This document shows positions 1 through 7,591 of a stretch of 34,960 bases of DNA, in pieces. The position numbers and the translations under genes were made by a program. The notes under the pieces were generated by a model, which was not told where the DNA came from, did no database searches, and saw only the letters and a program-made list of their open reading frames with translations. The number at the start of each line of letters is the position of its first letter. Position 1 is the first letter of the stretch. This DNA is from an uncultured Clostridia bacterium (GTDB lineage: Bacteria; Bacillota; Clostridia; Christensenellales; Borkfalkiaceae). The stretch lies in NCBI GenBank assembly GCA_947630245.1, contig CANRGR010000009.1, positions 1 to 34,960 on the forward strand, given 5' to 3'.

Positions 1-106
1 ATCCGAGAGTTTTTGTCATCGCTTGAAAGCACAATTCTAAAAATTTTGTTTTTGTTCCCTATGGGAAGTGCGCTTTCGTCCGCGCGTTTGTTCCCCCTCG
101 GGGATC

Positions 107-901
107 TCATTCCGCTCTTTCAAATTCGCTTTTTCCCATTCCGCAGATGGGACACACCCAATCGTCCGGCAACTCTTCGAAGGGAGTATCGCCGTCATAG
201 ACGTATCCGCAGACTTTGCAGATCCACTTCTCCCTCTTCGCCGCCAAAAGTTTTTTCCCGTCTGCGTCCACTTTGCGGAAAAATTCCTTTCCCATGCCGC
301 AGAGCGGGCAAACCCAATCGTCGGGCAGTTCCTCGAAGGGAATGTCGCCGTCGTATTCGTAGCTGCACACGTCGCAGACGTACCTGACTTCCTCTTTGGG
401 CTCCTCCGCGACATAGGTGGGCGCCTTCGCCGCCGTCTTGCCCTTCAAGACCTTGTGGTAATAAGCGTACGTCATGGGCGTACCTTTTCTGAGATTTTCC
501 GCCTCAATCACTTCGCCGAGGAACACGGTGTGCGTCGCCGTCTCCATTGTGCCGACCGTCTTACAGACAAAATAGCACAGTCCCCCGTCCGGAATGGGCA
601 GTTTGCCGCGCACCGAATAGGGCGTGCCGTCGAATTTATCCGTCTTTTCGCCGCTTATGAAGCCGAATCTGCCGATGAGCTTGGGATCGGAATCCTCCGC
701 AAGGACGACGATCGCAAAGTATCCGCAGTCCGAAATGCAGCGGTGGGTATAATTTTCGCGGTTGATGCTCACCGCGATCGTGGCGGGATTCGCCGTGATC
801 TGCATCGCGCTGTTGGCGACGCAGCCCGTCGGTCTGCCCTGATCCCACGTCGTGCAGAGATAAACTCCGTATGAAAGATTGAAAAATGCAGTATTGTCCA
901 T
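107..901 (-). CDS. Flavin reductase domain fused to two short rubredoxin domains
   Basis: This 264-residue protein has an N-terminal FMN-binding flavin reductase/flavoredoxin-like domain (about 1-155), a charged linker, and two rubredoxin domains. Rubredoxin 1 has Cys176, 179, 198 and 201; rubredoxin 2 has Cys228, 231, 250 and 253. Each pair is CxxC...CPxCG with only 18 residues between the pairs, which is the short rubredoxin form; classical rubredoxins have about 29. The two domains share most residues, including the stretch [12 protein letters not shown], so they look like a recent internal duplication. The family (high-molecular-weight rubredoxin, Hrb-like) passes electrons from NAD(P)H through FMN and Fe(Cys)4 to oxygen- or peroxide-reducing partners; that role is inferred here. 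The start ATG at 901 follows GGGAGGAACA and a possible promoter. It is probably a single-gene transcript downstream of rpmF. Confidence 0.88.
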   Translation of the reverse strand: MDNTAFFNLSYGVYLCTTWDQGRPTGCVANSAMQITANPATIAVSINRENYTHRCISDCGYFAIVVLAEDSDPKLIGRFGFISGEKTDKFDGTPYSVRGKLPIPDGGLCYFVCKTVGTMETATHTVFLGEVIEAENLRKGTPMTYAYYHKVLKGKTAAKAPTYVAEEPKEEVRYVCDVCSYEYDGDIPFEELPDDWVCPLCGMGKEFFRKVDADGKKLLAAKREKWICKVCGYVYDGDTPFEELPDDWVCPICGMGKSEFERAE

Positions 902-924
902 TGTTCCTCCCTCCGAAAAACGTA

Positions 925-954
925 ACCATAGACAAAAAGCGGGCTTATTGTCAA
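925..954 (-). promoter_or_regulatory. Possible sigma-A promoter for the flavin reductase-rubredoxin gene
   Basis: On the minus strand TTGACA (949-954) is followed after 18 bases by TATGGT (925-930), 24 bases before the ATG. The -35 is perfect; the -10 matches four of six and the spacing is slightly long, so this is moderate evidence. Confidence 0.5.
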
Positions 955-982
955 GTCCGCCTTTGTAACACGTTCAGCCGCG

Positions 983-1174
983 TCAGTCTTTCTTCTCTTC
1001 TTTCTGCGCTACAACCTCTTTGCCGTCGTAGAATCCGCAGTTCTTGCAGACTCTGTGAGGAGCTTTGAGTTCGTGGCAGTGCGGGCACTCGACGAGCGTG
1101 GGCTCGGTTGCCTTATAGTTCGCGAACCGCTTGTTCGTTCTGCTCTTCGACTGTTTACTCTTGGGAACCGCCAT
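983..1174 (-). CDS. rpmF: 50S ribosomal protein L32
   Basis: A 63-residue protein beginning MAVPKSKQSKSRTNKR, the typical L32 start, with a zinc ribbon of two Cys pairs (CPHC and CKNC) in the middle, so the zinc-binding form. It is a late-assembly protein of the large ribosomal subunit. The C-terminus ends in a Lys/Glu-rich tail. The ATG follows AAAGAGGTGAAGTAAG, a strong ribosome binding site. It lies 20 bases after yceD, the usual pairing in bacteria, and probably shares the yceD promoter. Confidence 0.96.
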   Translation of the reverse strand: MAVPKSKQSKSRTNKRFANYKATEPTLVECPHCHELKAPHRVCKNCGFYDGKEVVAQKEEKKD

Positions 1175-1194
1175 CTTACTTCACCTCTTTTTCG

Positions 1195-1614
1195 TTATTC
1201 TTCTTCGTTGTAATCGGGCGCAGTGCAGGTCTCGCTGCAAATGAGCCGCGCGGGCAGAAGAAAGAGCACCGCATCGCGCAAAAATTCGCGCAGGTCGATG
1301 ACGCCGTTGCGGTAGGCATAATCCTCTTCCCCGTTGCCGTTTGGAATGAAATATCCCTCCGCTTCGCCCGCGACAACTTGCCGCGTCTCTTTCAGGCATC
1401 TCGAACACAGCCCTTTGAGCGCAAACGACAGCGTACCCGCAATCTCGACCGAATCGTCCTCCAAAATGTTGTAATGCAGTCTGGCAGAGACGGGTCCGTC
1501 CGGGGAAACATACGGAATGTCGACGAGGCTTTGCTCCGGTTCGAAGTCAAAGACAAGCTCTCCCGTATACTTTTTTTCCGCGTTGCACCTGCGGACGTCT
1601 AACTCCGGAATCAT
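1195..1614 (-). CDS. yceD: YceD/DUF177 family protein (YlbN-like), leaderless start proposed
   Basis: A 139-residue DUF177 protein. The family occurs next to rpmF in most bacteria and is linked to 23S rRNA/ribosome biogenesis; the exact activity here is unknown. The family hallmark CSRCL is present about halfway along. The C-terminus has only a CSETC pair and then a short acidic tail, so the CxGLCxxCG knuckle often seen in clostridial members appears to be missing. A longer reading frame could begin at a TTG at 1653, but that TTG is the first codon-sized part of a perfect -35 box, so it lies upstream of the transcript. The first usable codon is ATG at 1614, which has no ribosome binding site and lies about 4 bases from the predicted transcription start. 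Confidence 0.85.
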   Translation of the reverse strand: MIPELDVRRCNAEKKYTGELVFDFEPEQSLVDIPYVSPDGPVSARLHYNILEDDSVEIAGTLSFALKGLCSRCLKETRQVVAGEAEGYFIPNGNGEEDYAYRNGVIDLREFLRDAVLFLLPARLICSETCTAPDYNEEE

Positions 1615-1624
1615 TGACTTAAAA

Positions 1625-1653
1625 AGTATAGTATCTTTTGCCTTTTTTGTCAA
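1625..1653 (-). promoter_or_regulatory. Consensus sigma-A promoter for yceD-rpmF
   Basis: Minus strand TTGACA (1648-1653), exactly 17 bases, then TATACT (1625-1630). The predicted transcription start is near 1618 and the yceD ATG begins at 1614, so the mRNA would have a leader of about 4 bases and no Shine-Dalgarno sequence. Confidence 0.85.
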
Positions 1654-1689
1654 TCGCTTTTTGCGGCGATTTACAAAATTTCGGAAAAA

Positions 1690-2883
1690 TCAGAGGAGCG
1701 CCGCCGTTTCGCGCGCGATGACGAGTTCCTCGTTCGTCGGAATGACGAGAATGCGCACGTTCGAATCCGCCGCGGAGATCTCGTGGATCGCGCCGTCGTT
1801 CTTGTACTCGTTCGCCGCGGGATCGACCTTGATCCCGAACGCCTCCATTCCCGAGAGCGCCGCCGCGCGCACGGAGGGCGTATTCTCGCCCACGCCCGCG
1901 GTGAATACGATGCAGTCGAGCCCGCCGAGCGCCGCCATGTAGGCGCCGATGTATTTCTTGCAGGCATAGGAGAACATTTCGAGGGCGAGACGGGCGCGTT
2001 CGTTTCCCGCTTCCGCCGCCGCGGTGAGATCGCGGAAGTCGGAAGAGACGCCCGAGACGCCGAGCATGCCGCACTTCTTGTTGAGGTAGTTCATTCCCTC
2101 TTCCATCGTCATGCCCTTCTTCCGGCAGAGGAACTCGACCGCCGCGCAGTCGATATCCCCGCTGCGGGTGCCCATCGGCACGCCCGCGAGCGGCGTGAAT
2201 CCCATCGACGTGTCGATGCACTTTCCGCCGTCCACTGCGGAGATCGAGGAGCCGTTTCCGAGATGGCAGGTGATGATTTTGAGATCTTTGGGGTCCTTCC
2301 CGAGATAGTCCGCCGCCGCGCGGGAGACGAATTTATGCGACGTCCCGTGGAAACCGTATTTTCTGACCTTGTATTTTTTGTAATCGTCGTAGTCGATGCC
2401 ATAGAGATAGGCGTAGGCGGGCATGGTGGCGTGGAAGGACGTATCGAACACGAGCGCCATCTTCTTGCTCGGCATGACCGCGCGGCAGGCGTTGATGCCG
2501 AGGATTGCGGCGGGATTGTGCAAGGGGGCGAGCTCGGAGAGCGGTTCGAGCCGCTTCATCGTCTCGTCCGTGACGAGCACAGTCTCCGTGAAGGTCTCGC
2601 CCGAGGCGACGACGCGGTGACCGACGGCGTCGATCTCGTCCATGCTTGCGATGACGCCCGCGCGCGGATCGGTGAGTTCGCTCAAAACGAGGGAGATCGC
2701 CACCGTGTGGTCGGGCAGATCTTTCTCGATCGTAAAGGTCTCGCCGTGCGCCTTGTGGTTGAGCTTTCCGCCCTCGATCCCGATGCGCTCGCATCCGCCC
2801 TTCGCAAGCACTTCCTCGCGCTCCATGTCGATGAGTTGATATTTGAGCGAGGAACTCCCCGCGTTGATGACAAGAATCTTCAT
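1690..2883 (-). CDS. ackA: Acetate kinase
   Basis: A 397-residue cytoplasmic enzyme that converts acetyl phosphate and ADP to acetate and ATP, the substrate-level phosphorylation step of acetate fermentation. Visible motifs are NAGSSSLKYQ at the N-terminus, CHLGNGSS in the middle, the following DTSMGFTPLAGVPMGTRSGD stretch, FTAGVGEN, and near the C-terminus PTNEEL with the conserved Glu. The motif near residue 90 reads GHRVVASGE where many homologues have GHRVVHGGE; the Arg is kept, but His-Gly is replaced by Ala-Ser. It starts 12 bases after pta, behind GGGGGAACGGAG, so the two genes form one operon driven from the promoter at 4021-4049. Confidence 0.97.
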   Translation of the reverse strand: MKILVINAGSSSLKYQLIDMEREEVLAKGGCERIGIEGGKLNHKAHGETFTIEKDLPDHTVAISLVLSELTDPRAGVIASMDEIDAVGHRVVASGETFTETVLVTDETMKRLEPLSELAPLHNPAAILGINACRAVMPSKKMALVFDTSFHATMPAYAYLYGIDYDDYKKYKVRKYGFHGTSHKFVSRAAADYLGKDPKDLKIITCHLGNGSSISAVDGGKCIDTSMGFTPLAGVPMGTRSGDIDCAAVEFLCRKKGMTMEEGMNYLNKKCGMLGVSGVSSDFRDLTAAAEAGNERARLALEMFSYACKKYIGAYMAALGGLDCIVFTAGVGENTPSVRAAALSGMEAFGIKVDPAANEYKNDGAIHEISAADSNVRILVIPTNEELVIARETAALL

Positions 2884-2895
2884 CTCCGTTCCCCC

Positions 2896-3939
2896 TTATC
2901 TCGTCTGCAATGCGGTGATCGCAACCGCGCAGACGATGTCGCTCGCCTTGCAGCCGCGGGAGAGATCGTTGAGAGGCTTTGCGAATCCCTGACAGATGGG
3001 ACCGATCGCCTGGAACCCGCCGAGCCGTTCCGCGATTTTATAGCCGATGTTGCCCGCTTGAAGGTCGGGGAAGATGAACACGTTCGCATGACCCGCGACG
3101 GGGCTGCCGGGCGCCTTCATATCGCCGACGGAGGGGACGATCGCCGCGTCGAATTGAAGTTCGCCGTCGATCATGAGTTCGGGCGCCTTCTGCTTGGCGA
3201 GATTGGTCGCCTCCTGCACGAGGGTGACGTTGTCGTGCTTTGCGCTGCCCTTCGTCGAGAAGGAGAGCATGGCGACGCGGGGTTCGAGCCCTGCGATCTC
3301 TTTGGCGCTCTTCGCCGTTGCGATTGCGCAGTCCGCAAGCCCTTCCGCCGAATACGTCGGGTTGAGTCCGCAGTCGGCAAAGATGATCTTCCCGTCGGGC
3401 ACATATTGGTTCCCGCCCGAGGGCGCAACCATGAGATTGAAGCTCGAAACGGCGGAGACGCCGGGCGCGGTCTTGATGATTTGAAGTCCGGGGCGGAGAG
3501 TGTTGGCGGTGGAATGGCATGCGCCCGAGACGAGTCCGTCCACGTCGCCCGCTTTGAGCATGAGCGCGCCGAAGAACGTGGCGTCCTTCGCCTGTTCCTT
3601 CGCCTGTTCCTCCGTCATGCCCTTCGCCTTTCTCAGTTCATAGAGCATGTTGGCGTAAAAGTCGAGTTTGGGGGACGTTGCGGGGTTGATGATCTCGATA
3701 TAGCTGAGATCCACGCCCTCGTTGTTCTTTTTGATCTCCTCTTCGTTCCCGAGCAGGACGATCCGCGCGATCTTCTCCTGCGTGCAGATGGACGCCGCCT
3801 CGACGACACGCTTGTCCTCTCCCTCGCAGAGGACGATCTTCCTGTTGAGCGCCGCGGCTTTCTTCTTGATCTCTTCCACAATCGTTCCGCTCTCGGAAAT
3901 CTTTCTGCCGAGTTCCTTCACCTTGTCCATGAATGCCAT
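2896..3939 (-). CDS. pta: Phosphate acetyltransferase
   Basis: A 347-residue short-form (type I, single-domain) phosphotransacetylase that interconverts acetyl-CoA plus phosphate with acetyl phosphate plus CoA and feeds AckA. Family sequence runs the full length: IVLCEGEDKRVVEAA near residue 35, the DGLVSGACHSTANTLRPGLQ motif near 135-155, and VFIFPDLQAGNIGYK near 290. There is no N-terminal DRTGG regulatory domain. ATG at 3939 is preceded by GGAG at 9 bases; an ATG three codons later is an alternative. The gene is divergent from tmcAL. Confidence 0.96.
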   Translation of the reverse strand: MAFMDKVKELGRKISESGTIVEEIKKKAAALNRKIVLCEGEDKRVVEAASICTQEKIARIVLLGNEEEIKKNNEGVDLSYIEIINPATSPKLDFYANMLYELRKAKGMTEEQAKEQAKDATFFGALMLKAGDVDGLVSGACHSTANTLRPGLQIIKTAPGVSAVSSFNLMVAPSGGNQYVPDGKIIFADCGLNPTYSAEGLADCAIATAKSAKEIAGLEPRVAMLSFSTKGSAKHDNVTLVQEATNLAKQKAPELMIDGELQFDAAIVPSVGDMKAPGSPVAGHANVFIFPDLQAGNIGYKIAERLGGFQAIGPICQGFAKPLNDLSRGCKASDIVCAVAITALQTR

Positions 3940-3982
3940 AATAAATTTCTCCGTGCTTTTACTTTATTTTTCCCAGCCGATA

Positions 3983-3991
3983 TGGTATAAT
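3983..3991 (+). promoter_or_regulatory. Extended -10 promoter for tmcAL
   Basis: TGGTATAAT is a full extended -10 (TGn plus consensus TATAAT). The matching -35 region (about 3963-3968, TTTATT) is weak, as is usual for extended -10 promoters. The predicted start is near 3998, giving a leader of about 70 bases. Confidence 0.65.
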
Positions 3992-4020
3992 TCGCTCGAG
4001 TGGGAAATATTTTCCCCGAT

Positions 4021-4049
4021 ATTATACACTATCCGATCGGAATTGTAAA
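4021..4049 (-). promoter_or_regulatory. Sigma-A promoter for pta-ackA
   Basis: Minus strand TTTACA (4044-4049), 17 bases, TATAAT (4021-4026). The predicted start is near 4014. It points toward the tmcAL promoter, so the first 15-20 bases of the two transcripts would be complementary. Confidence 0.75.
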
Positions 4050-4068
4050 GGTCAGGCAGGAAAAAAGT

Positions 4069-5253
4069 ATGAAAATTTGTGCGGTCATCTGCGAGTACAA
4101 CCCCTTCCACAACGGGCACCGCCACCAGCTCCGGGAGATCCGGAAACTGAGCGGCTGCGACAAGATTCTCTGTCTCATGAGCGGAAATTTCACCCAGCGC
4201 GGGGACATGGCGGTGTTCGATAAATTCACCCGCGCGCGGCATGCCGTGGAAAACGGGGCGGATATCGTCATCGAATTGCCCGTTGCCTTCGCCGTCTCCC
4301 CCGCCGAGCTCTTCGCGGGCGGCGCGATCCACCTCCTTTCGTCCATTCCCGACGTGACGACGCTCGCCTTCGGCTGTGAGAGCGGTTCGAAGGAAGAGTT
4401 TCTCCGCGCGGCGCGCGCGACCCTCTCCGAGGACAAGGAATTCAAGGCGCTTCTGAAAGAGAACATGAAGGACGGCACGTCCTATGTGAAGGCGCGGACG
4501 GCTGCCGTGCTCGCCCTCAATCATGACGTGGACGAGGCGATGCTCTCCTCCCCCAACAACATTCTCGGCGTGGAGTACTGCCGCGCCCTGCTCGCGGAAA
4601 ACGCCGCGATCGAGCCCCTTCCCCTGCCCCGCGTCGGAGCGGGCAATTCGGACGCCGTGCCGGTCAAAAACTTCTCCTCGGCGACCGCGCTCCGCGCCTG
4701 TCTGCGGGACGGCTCCAAAAAAGCGAAGAAACTGCTCGGGAGCAATCTGCCCGCCTCCGTCCAAAAGGACGCCGCGGGATATACCGAAAAGCCCTATCGG
4801 CAGGCGGCGATCTGCGCGCTTCTGTCCGCGCCGCCCGAGGAAGTGACGAAGTCCCCCGACTGCTCGGAGGGGCTTGAAAACCGTCTCCGCGCGATGGCGA
4901 AGAGTTCGCCCGACTACGACGAACTGCTCGGGAAGGTGGTCTCCAAACGGTACACGCTCTCCCGCCTCAAACGCATTCTGCTCCAAAATTTCCTCGGCGT
5001 GACGAGAAAGGACGTCCGCTCGTTCCTCGGCGCTCCCCTCTATTACAACGTGCTCTGCGTCAGAAGAAAGGATCAGTCCGAACTGCTCGGCGCGCTCTCC
5101 CGCGGCAGTTTTCCCGTTCTCGCCCGCAAGAGCGACACGGGCGCGCTCAGACGGGAAGCGCTCGAATGTTTCGGGCTCGACGTTCACGCCTGCGAACTCT
5201 ACGGCGCCGTCACGGGGAATTTCCTCAATCCGAACGAGACGCTCTTTCTGTAA
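4069..5253 (+). CDS. tmcAL: tRNA(Met) cytidine acetate ligase (YlbM family)
   Basis: A 394-residue nucleotidyltransferase-fold protein. The N-terminus carries the HxGH motif in CEYNPFHNGHRHQL, followed by MSGNFTQRGDMAVFDKFTRA, both typical of the YlbM/TmcAL family. In Bacillus subtilis this enzyme acetylates the wobble cytidine of elongator tRNA-Met (ac4C34) from acetate and ATP via acetyladenylate. The ATG at 4069 is chosen over an upstream GTG at 4000 because the conserved MKICAVICEYNPF begins there and AGGAAAAAAGT precedes it. It is transcribed divergently from pta-ackA, whose product acetate is its substrate, and it ends at a bidirectional terminator. Confidence 0.93.
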   Translation: MKICAVICEYNPFHNGHRHQLREIRKLSGCDKILCLMSGNFTQRGDMAVFDKFTRARHAVENGADIVIELPVAFAVSPAELFAGGAIHLLSSIPDVTTLAFGCESGSKEEFLRAARATLSEDKEFKALLKENMKDGTSYVKARTAAVLALNHDVDEAMLSSPNNILGVEYCRALLAENAAIEPLPLPRVGAGNSDAVPVKNFSSATALRACLRDGSKKAKKLLGSNLPASVQKDAAGYTEKPYRQAAICALLSAPPEEVTKSPDCSEGLENRLRAMAKSSPDYDELLGKVVSKRYTLSRLKRILLQNFLGVTRKDVRSFLGAPLYYNVLCVRRKDQSELLGALSRGSFPVLARKSDTGALRREALECFGLDVHACELYGAVTGNFLNPNETLFL

Positions 5254-5273
5254 AGCGCGTCCAAAACATGAAC

Positions 5274-5298
5274 AAAGGGAGGCGTTTGCCTCCCTTTT
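5274..5298. terminator. Bidirectional intrinsic terminator between tmcAL and the GH43 gene
   Basis: A 10-base-pair stem AAAGGGAGGC / GCCTCCCTTT with a GTTT loop, with T-rich sequence in both directions. It sits 20 bases after tmcAL and about 50 bases after the GH43 stop on the opposite strand, so it can end both convergent transcripts. Confidence 0.85.
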
Positions 5299-5347
5299 CC
5301 GTTTTCAGATCTTGTTCCGCCGCATGGGCGGACATTTTTTACAGTAT

Positions 5348-7345
5348 TTACTCTTCCGCTTCAAGCTTGGGCAGTTCGAGCGTGGAGTAGTTGTTCATGA
5401 ACATCGCCATGCTCCTCGATGCGCCCGTGTGTCCCATGCAGGTGATTGTGAAGCCCGACTTGTTCTGGTCGTTGAGCCAAGCGGGACGGACGACGCCGTA
5501 GTAGGTGACTTCCTCCGCCGCATTGAGTTCGGGGAACGCCGAACGGTTGGAGAAGGAGAATTTGATGTAGCCCTTGCCGTACATGAGCCATGTTCCGATC
5601 TCCGCGCCGTTATAGGTGATCTTGCCGTCCTGCGTGAGCACGACGTCCACCGATTCCACCGCGCCGGTGTTCGAATGGGTGCCGTTGCAGAGCGCAATCA
5701 TCTTGAATTTGCCGCCCTCGGTGTATTTGAGAAGTTCGTCCTTCGTGACGGTTCTGTCGATCTCCTTGCCGTAGCGGTTCGGGTTGATGCAGATGTCGCC
5801 GAAGCTGTTCAGATAATACTGATGGATCTGAGACATGAACGCGAAAGACGCCTTGCCGGTGACCGGGTCTGTCAGGTGATAGGAATCCGTTCTCGTGATA
5901 TACGCCGCCACGTTGACCCCGTCGCTCGTGGTGAAGAGATCGTTATGTCCGGGCAGAATGATGTCGGGTTCGAAATAGCCGTCCTCCGTGGTCTTGTTCT
6001 TCCAGGTGAAGGAGCCCATGTATTTATTGCCCGAGTTGTTCGCCTGTCCGCGGTTGTTGTTGTAGACGGACGCGCCGCCGACGGAAGTATATCTTCCCCA
6101 GACGCTCTCGCTTCTGCCGCCCCACATCTGATACGCCTCGTTGAGACCGTTGTAGGAGTGCATGGAATAGTAGAACGTCTTTCCCTCTGCCTGCACGCCG
6201 TTCTCGTCCGAGACGGTGACGTTGTCGTGGCGGGCGATGACGGGCGCCTCCATGTTGGACTGCGAGATCATCTTGCCGTAATAATCGGTGGAAACGTCCG
6301 TTCCATCCTTGAATTTGGCATAGTTGGCGACCGCCTTGTCCCTGTTTGCGCGGACGGTCTCCCAATCGAGGAACACGCCGTCTTTGTACATGCCGTCCTT
6401 CCGAAGTCCGGTTGCGGGATCGAGTTCGAGCATCCAGTTCCCCGTTCCGAAGGAGCCGTACGCCATGAACATGCCGCCGTCGGTATCATAGATGATCTGC
6501 GGGTCGATGGAGTTGATGTCGATCGAACCCGTCGTATTGTTGGGAATACAGGACTGCATCAACACGCCCACATATTCGAAGGAGCCGACTGCGAGCGAAT
6601 CCGAATGGAAGAGCACGATGCACGCCATCGAATAATCCGTCCCATTGAGATTCTGGTATCCGTTGGAGACGCAGCAGGTGTAGAGCCAATATCCGCCGTC
6701 CGACGCCTTCACGATATCGGGCGCCCACCACTGGATATAGCCGTCGTTCTTTCCGCCGATCCATCCGGCGATATCGGGCATCTCGGTCTTTGAAGTCGTC
6801 GCTTTCCCCATGTATTTCCAACGGACCAGATCGGTCGATCTTCTGATCTCGTTGCCCTCGCCCCAGCCCGTCGAGAAAATGTAATACGCGGGCTTGCCGT
6901 TCTCCTCCACTTCGATGAGGGAGGGATCGTGCGTGCCGCCGAGCAGAGTTCCGCCCTGCGAATGATCGTCCGACGTGCCGTTGAATTGGTTGCCGGGGTC
7001 GGTGACATAGGCGGGCACGACTTCCACGCGGAAGGTCTTTCCGTCTTTGAGCGTGAGATTGACGGTTCCCTCGCTCTTTGCGGTGAGGACGCCGTTTTCA
7101 TAGGTTGCGACCGTCCCCTCCGCAACCGCCTCGCCGTCGGCGCCGTACTCGGTGCGGGACGTCACGCCGTCGATTGCAAGCGTCTTGTCCTCTTCGGCGA
7201 TCTCAATCCCGTCGTCCGGCAGATTGTCGAAGCAGATCCGCGCAGCGGTCCGATCGTCGGCTTTGCTTCCGCCGCAGCCCGCAAACAGCGAGAACGCGAG
7301 CAGCGATCCCAACGAAATCGCGAGAATGCCTTGCAGTTTCTTCAT
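5348..7345 (-). CDS. Lipoprotein glycoside hydrolase family 43, endo-arabinanase-like
   Basis: A 665-residue secreted lipoprotein. Residues 1-24 are a lipoprotein signal with lipobox FAGC (Cys24). Residues about 30-112 look like a small beta-rich Ig-like (BIG2-like) domain ending NGVLTAKSEGTVNLTL. Then comes a five-bladed propeller of GH43 type: THDPS (catalytic base Asp140), WWAPDI near 207, SIDPQ (Asp281) and NMEAP (general acid Glu366). The last 120 residues resemble the C-terminal beta domain of extracellular arabinanases (GTWLMYGKGYIKF region). Likely activity is hydrolysis of alpha-1,5-arabinan or a related arabinose-containing glycan at the cell surface; substrate is inferred from family only. 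No sugar transporter or regulator is adjacent. The ATG follows GGGGGAAATACT. Confidence 0.88.
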   Translation of the reverse strand: MKKLQGILAISLGSLLAFSLFAGCGGSKADDRTAARICFDNLPDDGIEIAEEDKTLAIDGVTSRTEYGADGEAVAEGTVATYENGVLTAKSEGTVNLTLKDGKTFRVEVVPAYVTDPGNQFNGTSDDHSQGGTLLGGTHDPSLIEVEENGKPAYYIFSTGWGEGNEIRRSTDLVRWKYMGKATTSKTEMPDIAGWIGGKNDGYIQWWAPDIVKASDGGYWLYTCCVSNGYQNLNGTDYSMACIVLFHSDSLAVGSFEYVGVLMQSCIPNNTTGSIDINSIDPQIIYDTDGGMFMAYGSFGTGNWMLELDPATGLRKDGMYKDGVFLDWETVRANRDKAVANYAKFKDGTDVSTDYYGKMISQSNMEAPVIARHDNVTVSDENGVQAEGKTFYYSMHSYNGLNEAYQMWGGRSESVWGRYTSVGGASVYNNNRGQANNSGNKYMGSFTWKNKTTEDGYFEPDIILPGHNDLFTTSDGVNVAAYITRTDSYHLTDPVTGKASFAFMSQIHQYYLNSFGDICINPNRYGKEIDRTVTKDELLKYTEGGKFKMIALCNGTHSNTGAVESVDVVLTQDGKITYNGAEIGTWLMYGKGYIKFSFSNRSAFPELNAAEEVTYYGVVRPAWLNDQNKSGFTITCMGHTGASRSMAMFMNNYSTLELPKLEAEE

Positions 7346-7374
7346 AGTATTTCCCCCTGATTCGGTTTTGTACT

Positions 7375-7403
7375 ATTCTACCATAAAATTCCGCCGTTTG
7401 CAA
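7375..7403 (-). promoter_or_regulatory. Promoter of the GH43 lipoprotein gene
   Basis: Minus strand TTGCAA (7398-7403), 17 bases, TAGAAT (7375-7380) with an upstream TGG giving an extended -10. It lies about 30 bases before the ATG. Bases 7404-7548 upstream hold no gene. A GTTTAC/GTAAAC inverted pair near 7474-7506 could be an operator, but I cannot assign it. Confidence 0.7.
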
Positions 7404-7548
7404 GGGAATCGCCCAAATTTTCCCCGTTTTTTCATGTTCGGGTTTCTCCGTCTTTTAATCGGGTTTTCACGCAGTTTACACCAAACCGCGGTATGATTCA
7501 TGCGTAAACGAAATTTGCCTGCTCACACAATTTTTTCATATTCTCTCA

Positions 7549-7588
7549 CAAGCAGACGCCCCTCCGTTTTCGGAAGGGCGTCTGCTTG
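7549..7588 (-). terminator. Long hairpin after the FAD protein gene pair
   Basis: An 18-base-pair stem (one mismatch) with a four-base loop, starting 4 bases after the stop of the COG2509 gene. No clear U-run follows it, so it could be a rho-independent terminator of poor quality or a 3-prime stabilising hairpin. Confidence 0.55.
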
Positions 7589-7591
7589 CGG

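Noticed and set aside
1783-3990. 735-codon open frame on the plus strand across ackA and pta
   Set aside because: Arg/His/Asp-rich shadow of two well-supported genes on the opposite strand; no ribosome binding site or family similarity.
5312-6793. 493-codon open frame on the plus strand opposite the GH43 gene
   Set aside because: Antisense shadow in GC-rich DNA; begins in the terminator region and has no recognisable motif.
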